Shown: piece after piece, positions 28,585-37,359 of the stretch | Position numbering within the stretch: position 1 is the stretch's first letter | How the letters are laid out: every line of letters starts with the position of its first letter | Assembly (NCBI GenBank): GCA_947475685.1 | Contig: CANJNC010000001.1 | Coordinates: forward strand, 1 to 64,000 | DNA from: Comamonadaceae bacterium | GTDB lineage: Bacteria; Pseudomonadota; Gammaproteobacteria; Burkholderiales; Burkholderiaceae_C | Reading direction: 5' to 3' | Length of the DNA: 64,000 nt | Position numbers and translations under genes: made by a program | Notes under the pieces: generated by a model | Told to the model about the DNA's origin: nothing | The model's database searches: none | The model's input: the letters and a program-made list of their open reading frames with translations, nothing else

Positions 28585-29784
28585 TTATTTTTTAAAATAG
28601 GCAGCAGCTAATCTTTCAATACCTTGCTTGATCAAATCGGTGCCTGAGGTTGCAAAAGACAGTCTAAGCGTACTGTGATCTGCTTGATCGGCAAAAAAGG
28701 GTGCCCCGGGCACAAATGCAACGCCTTGCTTGATCGCCATCTTTGCAAACTCAGATCCATCTGTAAGCCCCCCGTTTGCGCCCGTCAATTTCGCCCAAAA
28801 GAACAATCCCCCTTTGGGTTGATTGAAGGCAAGACTTTCTCCAAAGTGCTCAGTTAAAGCCTCTCCCATGGCCAAAGCCCTTTCAGCATACACCTGCCTC
28901 ACGTGCTCCAAAGTCTTGGGCATTCGACCGCTTTTGAGGTATTGCGCTGCAGTGGCTTGTGCAAAAGTTGAGGTATGCGCATCGCTGAATTGCTTGCACA
29001 TGGTTGCCCTTTGAAGCAAGGCTTGGGGTGCCACCATCCATCCGATCCTCAGTCCAGGACTCAAAACCTTGCTCAAGCTGCCACAGTAGACCAACCAAGA
29101 CCTCGAACCGGGCACCAAATGCGACAAAGACAACATGCTGGGTGCAGGCTCTCCCTCAAAGTACAAATCTCCATAGGGATCATCCTCGACCACCACCGTT
29201 TCGTACTTCACCGCCAACTCAAGCACCTTCAAACGCCTCTCAAGGCTTAACATTGCGCCACTCGGGTTGCCAAATGTAGGCACCAAATAGATCAATTTCG
29301 GACGATGCGTTTGAATCATGCCTTCCAGCAAGTCAACCCTCACCCCATGCTCGTCAATGGGCACGCCCAATACCTTGGGTCCATACAGCCTAAAGCATTG
29401 AATCGTGGCCAAAAAAGTAGGCGCTTCAACCAGCGCCGTATCGCCCTCATCTAGCATCGTCTTGGCCACCAAATCCAAGGCCTGCTGACTGCCCGTTGTC
29501 ACGATCAACCCCGAAGCCTCCATGTCCTTGATGCCTTTGGACTGCATGAAAAGCGCCAACTCTTCTTTTAAGGCAGGATAGCCCTCAGTTGCGCCATACT
29601 GCAGTGCACTCCCGGGGGAGTCGTTTAAGATTTGTTCGCTTGCTTGCTTGATGCCTTGCACATCAAACATCGCGCTATCGGGAAAGCCCCCTGCAAAGCT
29701 GATGATGCCAGGCTGTCCAAGCAATTTAAAAAGTTCACGAATGGCAGATGTTTCTACCCGGTCAAGGCGATGAGAGAATTGCAT
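28585..29784 (-). CDS. PLP-dependent aminotransferase, class I/II
   Basis: The 399-residue protein is a fold-type I aminotransferase. The pyridoxal lysine is in CGSLSKVLSPGLRIGW (about residue 230), the phosphate and ring contacts are TGSQQALD and EDDPYGDLYF, and the substrate arginine is near LRLSFAT at the C-terminus. It resembles stand-alone enzymes of the MocR-like/2-aminoadipate (LysN) group that accept several amino acids; the actual amino donor is not known. It is divergent from nth, with 35 bases between start codons. Confidence 0.87.
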   Translation of the reverse strand: MQFSHRLDRVETSAIRELFKLLGQPGIISFAGGFPDSAMFDVQGIKQASEQILNDSPGSALQYGATEGYPALKEELALFMQSKGIKDMEASGLIVTTGSQQALDLVAKTMLDEGDTALVEAPTFLATIQCFRLYGPKVLGVPIDEHGVRVDLLEGMIQTHRPKLIYLVPTFGNPSGAMLSLERRLKVLELAVKYETVVVEDDPYGDLYFEGEPAPSMLSLSHLVPGSRSWLVYCGSLSKVLSPGLRIGWMVAPQALLQRATMCKQFSDAHTSTFAQATAAQYLKSGRMPKTLEHVRQVYAERALAMGEALTEHFGESLAFNQPKGGLFFWAKLTGANGGLTDGSEFAKMAIKQGVAFVPGAPFFADQADHSTLRLSFATSGTDLIKQGIERLAAAYFKK

Positions 29785-29819
29785 GTGAAAATAAGGGCTA
29801 TAAGCACTTTTAAAATTGA

Positions 29820-30494
29820 ATGATGAAACGCGATCTTATTACACTTTTTTTCGAAACGCTCAAGCAAGCCAATCCCAGCCCTCGCACCGAGCTAGAGTAC
29901 TCAAGTGTATTTGAGCTGTTGTGCGCAGTGCTACTATCTGCACAGGCCACGGACGTAGGGGTCAACAAAGCGACCAAGGTCTTGTTTGCCGTTGCCAATA
30001 CACCCCAAAAAATCTTAGATCTCGGTCTTGATCAACTCGAGGAGCACATCAAAACAATTGGTCTGTACAAAAGCAAGGCCAAGCACTTGATGGAGACCTG
30101 TGAAATTTTAGTCACACAACACAACAGCGTCGTACCCGATCAACGCGAACTCTTAGAGGCTCTTGCAGGCGTGGGACGTAAAACGGCCAATGTGATCTTA
30201 AATGTTGCTTTTAATCAACCAACCATGGCCGTTGATACGCATATCTTTAGGGTCAGCAACCGAGTGGGCTTAGCAAAGGGGAAAACACCCCTGGCCGTGG
30301 AACTTCAGCTCTTGAAACGCGTTCCTGCACAATACATGCAACATGCACACAATTGGCTTATATTGCATGGACGCTACATCTGCAAAGCTCGCAGTCCTGA
30401 ATGCATAAGTTGTCAAGTCTCTCAGTACTGTGACTTTAAGGGTAAGAACCTGCCTCAAAAAACACCCCAGATCTCTAAGCGCTCAAAGGGTTGA
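29820..30494 (+). CDS. nth: Endonuclease III
   Basis: This base-excision repair glycosylase/AP lyase removes oxidised pyrimidines. The helix-hairpin-helix LLEALAGVGRKTANVIL carries the catalytic Lys121, and Asp139 follows in AVDTHIFRVSNR. The C-terminal 4Fe-4S cluster cysteines are Cys188, Cys195, Cys198 and Cys204 in the C-x6-C-x2-C-x5-C pattern. Length (224) is normal. A second ATG sits directly after the first. Confidence 0.95.
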   Translation: MMKRDLITLFFETLKQANPSPRTELEYSSVFELLCAVLLSAQATDVGVNKATKVLFAVANTPQKILDLGLDQLEEHIKTIGLYKSKAKHLMETCEILVTQHNSVVPDQRELLEALAGVGRKTANVILNVAFNQPTMAVDTHIFRVSNRVGLAKGKTPLAVELQLLKRVPAQYMQHAHNWLILHGRYICKARSPECISCQVSQYCDFKGKNLPQKTPQISKRSKG

Positions 30495-30909
30495 GGCGCC
30501 CGAAGTTGAGCAAGGCAGGCCAACTTTGCCGCGCCTCGCTTGAAGTAGCTTCATGGTTTTGAACCACACGCATACGCTTTTCAAAAACGCTCTCTTTAAA
30601 GGACGTTTACCAAAAGACCATTCGCTTGGGCTTGGGCGCTGAGTGTGCGCTTCACCTCTACGAGTCGTCTTGGATGCCTCGTGCTGCTTGAGAAAAGTCA
30701 CCCCTGCCACCCCCCACAGACCAGAAAGCAGCACCCCGAAACAAAAAAGACTTGTCCCAGTCAAAACATGCGCGGCTGTTCTTTGACAATTGTCGGGTTT
30801 TCCCCTGAATACGAAAATTAAAGGTTCAATTCGCCTTAAAACCATCTATTTACCCCATAGGGCTAACCCGATTGAGCACAATGCCCCCAATGCCCATTAA
30901 AATAACTTA
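30495..30909. other. Intergenic gap with structured repeat and weak ORF
   Basis: No convincing gene lies here. GTGCTGCTT (30681-30689) and AAGCAGCAC (30726-30734) are perfect 9-base complements around 36 bases, and GACAATTGTC near 30785 is a 10-base palindrome that overlaps a perfect -35-like TTGACA (30783-30788), 17 bases before TGAATA. That could be a promoter for the ZapB-like/ZapA pair. An open frame of 120 codons on the minus strand (30483-30845) has one hydrophobic stretch but no recognisable family and overlaps the nth end; I consider it doubtful. Confidence 0.4.
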
Positions 30910-31140
30910 ATGTCATCTCTTAACTTGCAAGACCAACTCACTGATCGCATTGAACGTTTGATCCTTCGCCACGAAGAGGTCAAGCGCACAAATGCCTTGC
31001 TCAGTCAACAAGTTGTTCAGCTCACGCATGAGAGAGACCAACTCAAAAGCAGGCTTGAAACAGCAAGAAACCGCATCGATGCGTTGCTAGACCGCTTGCC
31101 TGAAGAGGCCCCAGCAAGGAAGCTACATGAGTCAAATTGA
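30910..31140 (+). CDS. Small coiled-coil protein, ZapB-like
   Basis: The 76-residue protein is almost entirely one predicted coiled coil, rich in Glu, Arg, Gln and Leu (LILRHEEVKRTNALLSQQVVQL, abbreviated here to its start LILRHEEVKR), with hydrophobics in heptad spacing. Similar small proteins precede zapA in many betaproteobacteria and resemble ZapB-type cell-division factors. The last 14 bases overlap zapA, so they are probably translated together. Family assignment rests on size, composition and position. Confidence 0.65.
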   Translation: MSSLNLQDQLTDRIERLILRHEEVKRTNALLSQQVVQLTHERDQLKSRLETARNRIDALLDRLPEEAPARKLHESN

Positions 31141-31426
31141 AGCCCAAATCATGGGGCATGGTTATGCATTGGGGTGCCCCGATGGTGCAGAGGAAAGATT
31201 GCACCAAGCCGTTGGCGCAGTGGACTTGGCCATGTGCAAGATTCGGGATGCAGGCAAAATAAAAGCGCGCGAGCGAATTGCGGTCTTGGCAGCCATCAAC
31301 ATCGCATTTGACCTCCATGAGACGGCGAAAGACCCCCAAAACCCATCTCCAATGAACAGCACCGACATTGCGCAACTGATCAGCAGGCTCGATGATGCAT
31401 TGGCCGATGACGGCAAACTGCTTTAA
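31127..31426 (+). CDS. zapA: Cell division protein ZapA
   Basis: ZapA binds and bundles FtsZ filaments at the Z-ring. The 99-residue length, the N-terminal IMGHGYALGCPDGAEERLHQAV and the following helix KARERIAVLAAINIAFDL match ZapA of Burkholderiales. The C-terminal coiled coil is short. It overlaps the upstream coiled-coil gene by 14 bases. In beta- and gammaproteobacteria the 6S RNA gene usually follows zapA; a probable 6S RNA is found here about 600 bases downstream. Confidence 0.88.
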   Translation: MSQIEAQIMGHGYALGCPDGAEERLHQAVGAVDLAMCKIRDAGKIKARERIAVLAAINIAFDLHETAKDPQNPSPMNSTDIAQLISRLDDALADDGKLL

Positions 31427-31432
31427 AACAAT

Positions 31433-31930
31433 CTACGGTTTCTTTGGCGCGTCCCAAAAGCCCGCATGCAAGTCAATAATTTCTTGAAGCATCTCATGGA
31501 CCGGGCCCAAGATCTCCACTTTCTTTTGACCGGCATTGAATACAGCACGACTTGACAAGTCCATGGTTGGATTTTGCACATGGTTGCCCGTTAAATCCAG
31601 CAACTCTCTCTCGCTTAAACCATAAACCAATCGGCCGATATTGGCCCAATACTGGGTGCCAGAGCACATGGCACAAGGCTCCACTGTGGTGACCAAGGTG
31701 CACTGCCATAGATAATTGGCATCAAAAGACCCGAAAGCTCTTCTGGCCAAAGTCGACTCGGCATGATTGACCGTATCAATATTGCCTTGTCGATCCAAAA
31801 CAGTGCGCATATCAGGTGCAAGCAATATCGCACCAAAGGGGTGATGCCCCTCTTGCTTGGCTTGCTTGGCAACTTGATTGGCGGCCTTTAAAGCGTCAAT
31901 GGCCCATTGAGGGGAGGACGTGTGATTCAT
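31433..31930 (-). CDS. Nucleoside deaminase, cytidine deaminase superfamily
   Basis: The 165-residue protein has the zinc-deaminase signature: His56-Ala-Glu58 and Pro85-Cys86-x2-Cys89, so zinc and the proton-shuttle glutamate are in place. It resembles guanine deaminase and nucleoside deaminase proteins (GuaD-like) more than TadA, which has a distinct tRNA-binding C-terminus. The actual base or nucleoside is not known. It is inserted on the opposite strand between zapA and the 6S RNA candidate. Confidence 0.83.
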   Translation of the reverse strand: MNHTSSPQWAIDALKAANQVAKQAKQEGHHPFGAILLAPDMRTVLDRQGNIDTVNHAESTLARRAFGSFDANYLWQCTLVTTVEPCAMCSGTQYWANIGRLVYGLSERELLDLTGNHVQNPTMDLSSRAVFNAGQKKVEILGPVHEMLQEIIDLHAGFWDAPKKP

Positions 31931-32020
31931 AAGAAAAAGAAAACAATGTTGTATTTCTGGTCGCTCTAAAAATTTTACCCTTTTAATACCTTCTGGCTCA
32001 CAAGTCTTTTACAATCGGGT

Positions 32021-32199
32021 GGTCTGCAAATCTTTTAGACTTTATATTTCCTTGAACCAATGCTCTTAGAGCCAGGGCTTGGAACATCGTCCAATGAGCG
32101 TGATCATCTCGCGTCAGATGAACCCAACGTTGGTCTGACCTCGCCCACCTGAACCCAATCGTTCAGGATGACGGTCTAGGAGACTTTGCAGACACCTTT
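32021..32199 (+). ncRNA. ssrS: Probable 6S RNA
   Basis: 6S RNA imitates an open promoter and sequesters the housekeeping RNA polymerase holoenzyme. Evidence here is structural and positional. GTCTGCAAA (32022-32030) pairs perfectly with TTTGCAGAC (32185-32193), and with one bulge the stem extends further, giving a closed rod of about 175 nt. Inside, GTCAGA and TCTGAC form a terminal hairpin, and CCTGAAC with GTTCAGG forms a small hairpin in the 3' half, as 6S RNAs have beside the central bubble. A -10 box TACAAT (32010-32015) is placed correctly for a start near 32022. The location downstream of zapA is the usual one. I could not compare with a covariance model. Bases 31931-32009 and 32200-32315 show nothing further. 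Confidence 0.65.
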
Positions 32200-32315
32200 C
32201 ACATCTTTTTTTGCTCTCAAGTCGACAATCCCCAAGCTCAACCCCAAAACACTGCACTTGAGCACATGCGCCTTGAAATCAATTTTCCCTTGACCCTCAT
32301 TCAAATTCAATCCCA

Positions 32316-33128
32316 ATGGATATCCCACTGACCGAGCTGTTCGCCTTGGCTTCACTAGGCTTAGTCACTGGCTTTCTCGCTGGACTCTTAGGCATAGGTG
32401 GGGGCATGGTCATGGTGCCCTTTCTCACCTTCATCATCAGCTTACACGACGTCAATACGGACTTGAGCGTCAAAATGGCCATCGCCACCGCCATGACGAC
32501 CATTGTATTTACATCCATCTCAAGCGTGCGAGCCCACCAGGCCAAAGGCAACGTCAAATGGGATGTGGTCAAACAACTCACGCCTGGACTTTTAATTGGC
32601 AGCGCAATCACCAGTTTAGGGGTCTTTAATTACTTGCACGGCGCCTACTTGGGCATCATCTTCGCTTTGTTCATCACGTTTTCTGCAACCCAAATATTTT
32701 TGGACAAAAAACCATCCGCATCGAGGCAATTCCCTGCCAAATGGGGGGGCCTCATGGCTGGCATCGTGATCGGTTTCATTTCTGGTTTGGTCGGGGCGGG
32801 CGGTGCATTCATCAGTGTGCCCTTTATGCTCTTGTGCAACATTCCAATTTTGAATGCAGTGGCAACGAGTGCAGCCCTTGGCTTTCCAATTGCTGCGTCC
32901 AATGCATTGGGCTATATCTATGCGGGCTCGTCCGTGCCCAATCTTCCCCCCCACTCTTTTGGCTATGTTTGGCTTCCTGGCTTGATTATGATTGCAAGCA
33001 TGAGTGTGTTGACCGCACCCTATGGCGCAAGAACAGCGCAAATTTGGCCCGTCAAACGACTCAAACAATTCTTTGCCAGCATTTTGTATATCTTGGCCGT
33101 CTACATGATCTTTAAAAGTATGTTTTAA
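32316..33128 (+). CDS. TauE/SafE-family membrane permease
   Basis: The 270-residue protein has about eight hydrophobic helices and the double glycine-rich motif of the family: GFLAGLLGIGGGMVMVPF near the N-terminus and GFISGLVGAGGAFISVPF in the second half (each shortened in function to a G-x3-G-x2-GGG/A turn). Members export sulfite or other organosulfur anions (TauE, SafE), but many are uncharacterised. No sulfur genes are nearby. It is convergent with a small hypothetical gene. Confidence 0.85.
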   Translation: MDIPLTELFALASLGLVTGFLAGLLGIGGGMVMVPFLTFIISLHDVNTDLSVKMAIATAMTTIVFTSISSVRAHQAKGNVKWDVVKQLTPGLLIGSAITSLGVFNYLHGAYLGIIFALFITFSATQIFLDKKPSASRQFPAKWGGLMAGIVIGFISGLVGAGGAFISVPFMLLCNIPILNAVATSAALGFPIAASNALGYIYAGSSVPNLPPHSFGYVWLPGLIMIASMSVLTAPYGARTAQIWPVKRLKQFFASILYILAVYMIFKSMF

Positions 33129-33167
33129 GGCAGACAAGTCTTGCCATCACGAAAGCCATCAAAAAAA

Positions 33168-33476
33168 TCAAGACTGGGTGATGCGTGCAACCTTTTTCAC
33201 CCACTTGTGCATCGTGGTGAGCAAGTCTGATTGGGAAAAAGAGCAACTTTCTTCGGTGAACAAAGCGCTGCTTTCCAATCGGTCCAACAACTCAAACCAC
33301 AAATCGATATAGGCCTTTTGCAAGTCCAACTTCTCTGCTGGCCAGTTCAAAATCACCGTTTGCGGCAAAGCCCTGGCCCAAACAATCAAGGCACTGGTTT
33401 GAAGCTCTTTGGCTTGATACCTTTCAAGCATTTGAGTGAATTGCGCCTCCATGCGCGCCTCCATGGGCTTTTTCAT
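33168..33476 (-). CDS. Hypothetical protein
   Basis: A predicted 102-residue soluble protein with no family I recognise. The ATG at 33476 is preferred over the one at 33482 because AAAGGA sits 5 bases upstream of it. The sequence is mainly helical in character, with aromatic-rich LQKAYIDLWFELLDRLE and a basic C-terminus (MHKWVKKVARITQ). It lies 30 bases after miaA on the same strand, so it may be cotranscribed with mutL-miaA. In many proteobacteria hfq follows miaA; this protein is not Hfq. Confidence 0.6.
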   Translation of the reverse strand: MKKPMEARMEAQFTQMLERYQAKELQTSALIVWARALPQTVILNWPAEKLDLQKAYIDLWFELLDRLESSALFTEESCSFSQSDLLTTMHKWVKKVARITQS

Positions 33477-33506
33477 ATGCATCCTTTAATTTCTGGTTTT
33501 TTTCAG

Positions 33507-34577
33507 TCACATTCTTTTTTTGAAGCGTTTAAAAAATGAATGCTGCTCAATGGCCATGGCAAGATGGTGCTGCACTTGAGTCTCAAAGTCATCTGCATCG
33601 CAGGCAAACACCTGTCTATGCTTCATGGCTCTGAGCCAAGTCAATTGCCTCTTGGCCAGTTGGCGCGTGGCGGTCAAACTGTCTTTAACAAACTGTTCGT
33701 ACTCAGGCAAGTTGCAATAACCCTCCAATTGAATCGCATCGATATCAATCCCTCCCCGATCTTGAAGAGCTTGCCAAAAAGCCCAAGCTTGACGGTAGCC
33801 CACGCAACGCATGCTGGGCATGGATGGATTTAACTTGGGATTTTTGTAAAAAGACAAGGACTCTTGAAGAAATCCATTGGCCAACATGCGTCTAAACCGA
33901 TCTTCAATATTTGCATGCAACCAAGATCGGTGTGTAGGCTCAAAGGATAACAATAGACAAGAGACTTGCTTTTCTTGGGGCACCTCTTTTCTTTCCTGTG
34001 CATACTTGGATTGAAAAGAGGAAATGCTTTTCCCTGTGAGCATCCACACCTCCAATGCTCGACCAATGCGCTGGGCGTCTGCGGGGGGCAAACGCTTTGC
34101 AGTGACCGGATCAATGCGCTCAAGCTTTTCATGCATTTTGGGCCACCCCACTTCTTGAGCTTCAAGCAAAATTTCCCGCCTCACATCTTCATTGGCCACG
34201 GGCAAATCGTCCAAACCATCAACCAACGCGTTGAAATACAAAAGCGTACCTCCAACCACAACAGGTATCTTACCGCGGGACTTGATGTCAACTATGAGGT
34301 CTTTGGCCTGCTTGGCAAAATCTGCTGCGCTATAGGACTCATGGGTGGATCGGATGTCAATCAGATGATGCGGCACTCTTTGAAGCTCTTGCGCACTGGG
34401 CTTGGCCGTTCCAATGTCCATGCCGCGATACACAAGAGCTGAATCCATGCTGATGAGCTCGATGCTGTAGCGCTCACCAAGCGTCATGGCCGCTTTGGTT
34501 TTACCACTGGCCGTTGGACCCACCAATGCCAAAAAATCCCAAGCAGCAGCGCCTTGCCCCAACACTGGGCTTGTCAT
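33507..34577 (-). CDS. miaA: tRNA dimethylallyltransferase
   Basis: MiaA adds a dimethylallyl group to A37 of tRNAs that read UNN codons. The P-loop GPTASGKT lies at residues 20-27, followed by ELISMDSALVYRGMDIGTAKP, the tRNA and substrate loop, and the later RQLAKRQLTWLR typical of the C-terminus. It is 356 residues, slightly longer than average. It follows mutL on the same strand with 58 bases between, as in the common mutL-miaA arrangement. Confidence 0.95.
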   Translation of the reverse strand: MTSPVLGQGAAAWDFLALVGPTASGKTKAAMTLGERYSIELISMDSALVYRGMDIGTAKPSAQELQRVPHHLIDIRSTHESYSAADFAKQAKDLIVDIKSRGKIPVVVGGTLLYFNALVDGLDDLPVANEDVRREILLEAQEVGWPKMHEKLERIDPVTAKRLPPADAQRIGRALEVWMLTGKSISSFQSKYAQERKEVPQEKQVSCLLLSFEPTHRSWLHANIEDRFRRMLANGFLQESLSFYKNPKLNPSMPSMRCVGYRQAWAFWQALQDRGGIDIDAIQLEGYCNLPEYEQFVKDSLTATRQLAKRQLTWLRAMKHRQVFACDADDFETQVQHHLAMAIEQHSFFKRFKKRM

Positions 34578-34635
34578 TGAATCGCACCTCTAGACATTGG
34601 GCTGTGAAGGGGCGACTTTGACCAATCCACCCGCA

Positions 34636-36621
34636 TCAGCGTCCTCTTAAAAACAATGCATCAAGGGCTTTCATTGACAAGGCCTGCCAAGTGGGTCGAC
34701 CGTGATTGCACTGATCTGAACGCTCGGTCACCTCCATTTGACGAAGGAGTTCGTTCATCTCTTGAAGGGTCAACTGCCTATTGGCTCTGACAGCGCCATG
34801 ACAAGCCATGGTGGCCAACAATTCGTTTCGGGCTTGCTCAACGACAAACTGTCCCGTGTTCAAGGACAATTCGTGCAACACACTTCGAGCCAAAGAGACC
34901 AAATCCCCATCCGCCAAGGGCGCTGGAACCGCTCTGATCACTAGTGTTTTGGTCGATAAAGCAGAAATATCAAAACCAAGGGCCCTAAGACTTTCAGCGT
35001 TTTCTTGTGCAATCACCATTTCTTGATCCGTTGCTGAAAAGCTCTGGGCAATGAGCAAAGACTGGCTGCTGATCTCTTGCGCGTCAAGTTGGCTCTTTAG
35101 TCGCTCGTAGACAATTCTCTCGTGCGCTGCATGAATGTCCACCAAAATCAAACCTTGCGCATTTTCAGCCAACAAATACACGCCATGCAATTGCGCCAAA
35201 GCCCGTCCAAGAGGCCAATCCTGCTCAGCATTTTGAAGCGAGGTGTGCGCGGCTTGAAAGGCGGGTTGTTTTAAACCTTGGGCAGCAAGATCATTGGCGC
35301 CCGAGTTGGCACCCAAAGATGCCAAGGCTTCCAGGGGGGGGGGATGCGTCAAGTCTTTGCTGACTTGCTGGCCTTGTCCCCACAGGCGCTCGACTTGAGA
35401 GAACTGATGTGCTGCCAAATCCATTCTGGACTGCTTCCAACCGTGGGCAGAGCTTGTCCATCCTTTGGGCTCAGAGCCCAAGACTGGAGTGCTTTTGGAT
35501 AAGTTTTCCATGCTTTGCGGGCCTTCGCCCAAGGGAGCACGGCCCGCCAGAGGTGAATTTATCATTGACGCCGAATCGATTGCGCTACCCACTCTGGGCA
35601 CTGCAAGTGCTCGCTCAATGGCATGCAACACAAGCTGATGAATTTCTCTTGACTCGCGAAACCGCACTTCTATTTTGGTGGGATGCACATTGACATCCAC
35701 TCGCTTGGGGTCGATCTCAATGAACAAGACATACACAGGCTGCTTTTGTCCGTGCAGCACATCTTGATACGCTGCACGCACTGCGTGATTGATCACTTTG
35801 TCTTTTACAAAACGCTGATTCACATACGAAAACTGTTGGTCGGCTCGGCTCCTTGCTGCTGCAGGCAAACCGACTCGGCCATAAACTCTCATCGAATTTT
35901 CAACATGATCAATGCTCACGGAATTGATTAAAAATTCTGCTCCCAACACATCCGCGACTCTTTTATCAAAAGCATTTTCCTCACCAGACGCTCTCCACTG
36001 CTCAGCGAGTTTACCCTCGGCATAGATCGAGAAAGAAACTTGAGGCCTCACCAAAGCATGCCGACGCACAGCCTCCACGCAATGGGCCAACTCCGTGGCA
36101 TCGGTTTTCAAAAACTTTCTTCTTGCGGGTGTACTGAAAAAAAGCTCCCTCACCTCCACGGTCGTGCCAAGGCCTCTGGCCACCACACTCAACTCGCCCG
36201 AACGCGCTTGTAACGACATCGCTTGCGCCTGATCTGCAGGTCTAGAGGAAATGCTCAACTCAGAGATGGACGCAATGGCAGCCAACGCTTCGCCCCTAAA
36301 GCCCATGGACGCGACAGACTCCAAGTCTTCTAAGTTGCTGATTTTGCTCGTGGCATGGCGCTTCAATGCCAAAGCCAACTCCGCCTTTGAAATCCCTGCG
36401 CCGTCATCTTCAACGCTGATCAAGCGCACGCCCCCAGCCTGTAAGCGAACCGTGATGCCAGTGGACTGCGCATCCAATGCGTTGTCGACCAACTCTCTTA
36501 CAACGGATGAGGGCCGTTCCACCACTTCGCCCGCGGCGATTTGGCTAATGAGCTCTTGAGCCAGCTCCGAGATGGGGCGTCTGACGAAGGGGGCGACCAT
36601 AAAAGAAGATGAAATGTTCAC
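34636..36621 (-). CDS. mutL: DNA mismatch repair protein MutL
   Basis: MutL couples MutS mismatch recognition to strand incision. The GHKL ATPase domain holds ELISQIAAGEVVERP, LVDNALDA, SVEDDGAGI and STSKI-type GFRGEAL motifs in the first 110 residues. The C-terminal dimerisation domain (about 470-661) ends ACHGAVRANRQL and CNHGRPTW. There is no DQHAx2E-x4-E endonuclease motif; the position reads DIHAAHERI, so MutH-like or accessory nuclease use is not resolved. The start is GTG at 36621 or ATG at 36600; the latter gives the more usual N-terminus (MVAPFVRRPISEL). The central linker is long and variable. Confidence 0.95.
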   Translation of the reverse strand: MNISSSFMVAPFVRRPISELAQELISQIAAGEVVERPSSVVRELVDNALDAQSTGITVRLQAGGVRLISVEDDGAGISKAELALALKRHATSKISNLEDLESVASMGFRGEALAAIASISELSISSRPADQAQAMSLQARSGELSVVARGLGTTVEVRELFFSTPARRKFLKTDATELAHCVEAVRRHALVRPQVSFSIYAEGKLAEQWRASGEENAFDKRVADVLGAEFLINSVSIDHVENSMRVYGRVGLPAAARSRADQQFSYVNQRFVKDKVINHAVRAAYQDVLHGQKQPVYVLFIEIDPKRVDVNVHPTKIEVRFRESREIHQLVLHAIERALAVPRVGSAIDSASMINSPLAGRAPLGEGPQSMENLSKSTPVLGSEPKGWTSSAHGWKQSRMDLAAHQFSQVERLWGQGQQVSKDLTHPPPLEALASLGANSGANDLAAQGLKQPAFQAAHTSLQNAEQDWPLGRALAQLHGVYLLAENAQGLILVDIHAAHERIVYERLKSQLDAQEISSQSLLIAQSFSATDQEMVIAQENAESLRALGFDISALSTKTLVIRAVPAPLADGDLVSLARSVLHELSLNTGQFVVEQARNELLATMACHGAVRANRQLTLQEMNELLRQMEVTERSDQCNHGRPTWQALSMKALDALFLRGR

Positions 36622-36661
36622 CTCTACATTTTAGGACAGATCAAGCGAGACGGAGAAATCA

Positions 36662-37321
36662 ATGGATAATGGCTTCATGGATTTCATTAGTAACTATTTA
36701 GATCTCATCTTTCACGTTGACCAATTTCTCACGGCTTGGGTGCAGTCCCATGGTGAGTTGACTTACGGGCTTCTCTTTTTGATCATTTTCATTGAAACAG
36801 GCCTCGTTTTCATGCCCTTTTTACCAGGAGACTCCCTGCTTTTCATCATCGGAGCTCTTTGCAGCGCGGAACTTTTGTCCCCTGTCCCGTCTTTGCTGGT
36901 TTGTTTAAGCGCTGCCATTTTGGGAGACCAGCTCAACTACACCATTGGGCGCAATTTTGGCAAACACTTGCTCCACCCACCATTTTCAAGATGGATCAAA
37001 CTCCAAGCACTTCAAAGAAGTGAAGTTTTTTTTGAAAAATGGGGCTCTTTGGCCATCATCTTGGCGCGCTTCATGCCTTTTGTTCGAACGTTTGCACCCT
37101 TTGTCGCGGGCATCTCTAAAATGAATCGAATGACCTTCACGGCGTTCAACGCCATAGGGGGCATGATTTGGGTCATTGGCGTGGGTCTGATGGGATACCT
37201 GCTTGGAGAAATACCCTGGGTAAAATCCCATATCCAGGCAGTTGTATTGATCTTGATACTGGGCCCGGGCTTGTTGGCCATTTGGGGCATGCTCAAATCT
37301 CAAGGAAACCGAAGACCTTAA
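36662..37321 (+). CDS. DedA-family membrane protein
   Basis: The 219-residue protein carries the VTT (SNARE-associated) domain: ETGLVFMPFLPGDSLLF, then GDQLNYTIGRNFG, and the arginine-rich ARFMPFVRTFAPFVAGISKM. DedA proteins are inner-membrane lipid scramblase-like proteins; several act as flippases for undecaprenyl phosphate or phospholipids and support envelope integrity. About five hydrophobic segments are visible. A good ribosome binding site (GGAG) precedes the ATG. It is divergent from mutL and 38 bases upstream of the nagG-like gene, on the same strand. Confidence 0.88.
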   Translation: MDNGFMDFISNYLDLIFHVDQFLTAWVQSHGELTYGLLFLIIFIETGLVFMPFLPGDSLLFIIGALCSAELLSPVPSLLVCLSAAILGDQLNYTIGRNFGKHLLHPPFSRWIKLQALQRSEVFFEKWGSLAIILARFMPFVRTFAPFVAGISKMNRMTFTAFNAIGGMIWVIGVGLMGYLLGEIPWVKSHIQAVVLILILGPGLLAIWGMLKSQGNRRP

Positions 37322-37359
37322 GACGTTTCACCATCCACACACGGCACATCCAATCAACC

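Noticed and set aside
30483-30845. 120-codon minus-strand frame between nth and the ZapB-like gene
   Set aside because: It has one hydrophobic segment but no recognised family, overlaps the nth 3' end and carries large palindromes; I list the interval as non-coding with low certainty.
37168-37359. In-frame extension of the nagG-like gene into dedA
   Set aside because: The first 64 codons overlap dedA in another frame and do not resemble oxygenase sequence; the ATG at 37360 gives the normal NagG-like N-terminus.
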